Below are positions 63,493 to 64,000 of a stretch of DNA of 64,000 bases, piece after piece (the stretch's first letter is position 1; each line of letters opens with the position of its first letter). The position numbers and the translations under genes are program-made. Where the stretch lies: NCBI RefSeq assembly GCF_014066305.1, contig NW_023501074.1, positions 62,001-126,000 of the forward strand. Direction: 5' to 3'. This DNA is from Letharia columbiana. Lineage: Eukaryota > Ascomycota > Lecanoromycetes > Lecanorales > Parmeliaceae. The notes beneath the pieces are model-generated. The model was not told the origin of the DNA. It saw only the letters and a list, made by a program, of their open reading frames with translations, and made no database searches.

Positions 63493-64000
63493 TTAATATA
63501 TATAAAAGTATAAAATAGATTTTAAGTAGAAAATCTTATATTTATATATATAGTTAAATAGAAATCTAATATTATTATATTTTTTAATTATACTAGCTCG
63601 ATCTTTAAACTTTCTATTCTTTCTATTATGTATATAAAAGTTATATACTTAAAATATCTAGCTTTTATAAAATATTCTAACTATTTAAAAATTTAAAAAT
63701 TTAATCTATTATTAAAGAAGTAAATTAATATTTAAATATAGAATATTTAAATAATTATATTAAACGCGCTTACATTCAAATAATAATTCTTTAATTTATA
63801 TATATTATTATTATTCTTCTATTATTTTATTAATAACTATATCTACTCTCGCTATCTCTTATTTAAATATTATTAAATATTTAAAATAGAATTCTCCTCT
63901 ATTTATCTTTTAAAGCTTTTATTAAGATCTTTAAATTCTTTTTTAACTAGTTCGCTATTATTAATAATTAAAATTAAAAGCGAGTTTAATAGCTATTTAT
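63493..64000 (-). mobile_element. Helitron-like long form, partial at the window edge
   Basis: It starts ttaatatatataaaagta after A and continues through the 3' module (ttatattaaacgcgcttac, aaagcgagtttaatagct), then leaves the window. The array is not reached. Confidence 0.6.

Noticed and set aside
1..64000. CRISPR array, tRNA or rRNA genes
   Set aside because: No regularly spaced identical repeats with unique spacers were seen, and no cloverleaf or rRNA core sequence was recognised; the organism appears fungal.

Overview
The window is a filamentous ascomycete (Pezizomycotina) chromosome segment, made almost wholly of an AT-rich repeat block that looks mutated by RIP (repeat-induced point mutation). 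Over most of the 64 kb the dinucleotides CA and TG are nearly absent, while CG, CT and AG survive. This is the footprint of C-to-T change at CpA on both strands. Long open frames are destroyed, so most of the window has no working gene. The species cannot be named from the sequence.

One gene island of normal composition lies at about 47.1-49.67 kb. It holds a single intron-containing minus-strand gene (47441-49499). Its N-terminal half is low-complexity with short tandem repeats. Its C-terminal half has the PD...ExK residue pattern and IVDWGLGER-type tail of a widespread fungal family of unknown function with a probable PD-(D/E)XK nuclease-like fold. Two of its three introns splice in frame only if the first AG after the branch site is skipped, so the gene may use unusual acceptors or carry two frameshifts.

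The rest is layered transposon debris. (1) A Helitron-like non-autonomous family of 0.37-2.4 kb occurs about 25 times. Copies start CGAGTAAAG, end CTAA, and sit between A and T with no target duplication; two empty sites in the window confirm this. The long form carries a minisatellite of about 200 bp units, best preserved at 55.69-56.83 kb. (2) A minus-strand Ty1/Copia retrotransposon (51697-61142) has 147-bp LTRs, a polypurine tract and a readable fossil reverse transcriptase, and is split by a long Helitron-like copy. (3) A second LTR element (27992-31067) has 5-bp target duplications; a related single LTR is at 2787-2950, and a fossil Gag zinc knuckle at 909-950. (4) A foldback element (27483-31616) has an 8-bp target duplication, as in hAT elements. 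(5) A 791-bp TA-flanked element (12979-13769) is Tc1/mariner-like.

Between 25.5 and 34.6 kb these are nested: foldback arms contain a Helitron-like copy, which contains a foldback element, which contains the LTR retrotransposon, and a second Helitron-like copy sits in the right arm. Blocks at about 17.6-21.2 kb and 40.15-46.2 kb are an old duplication carrying different later insertions. Stretches where nothing could be recognised are listed as such.
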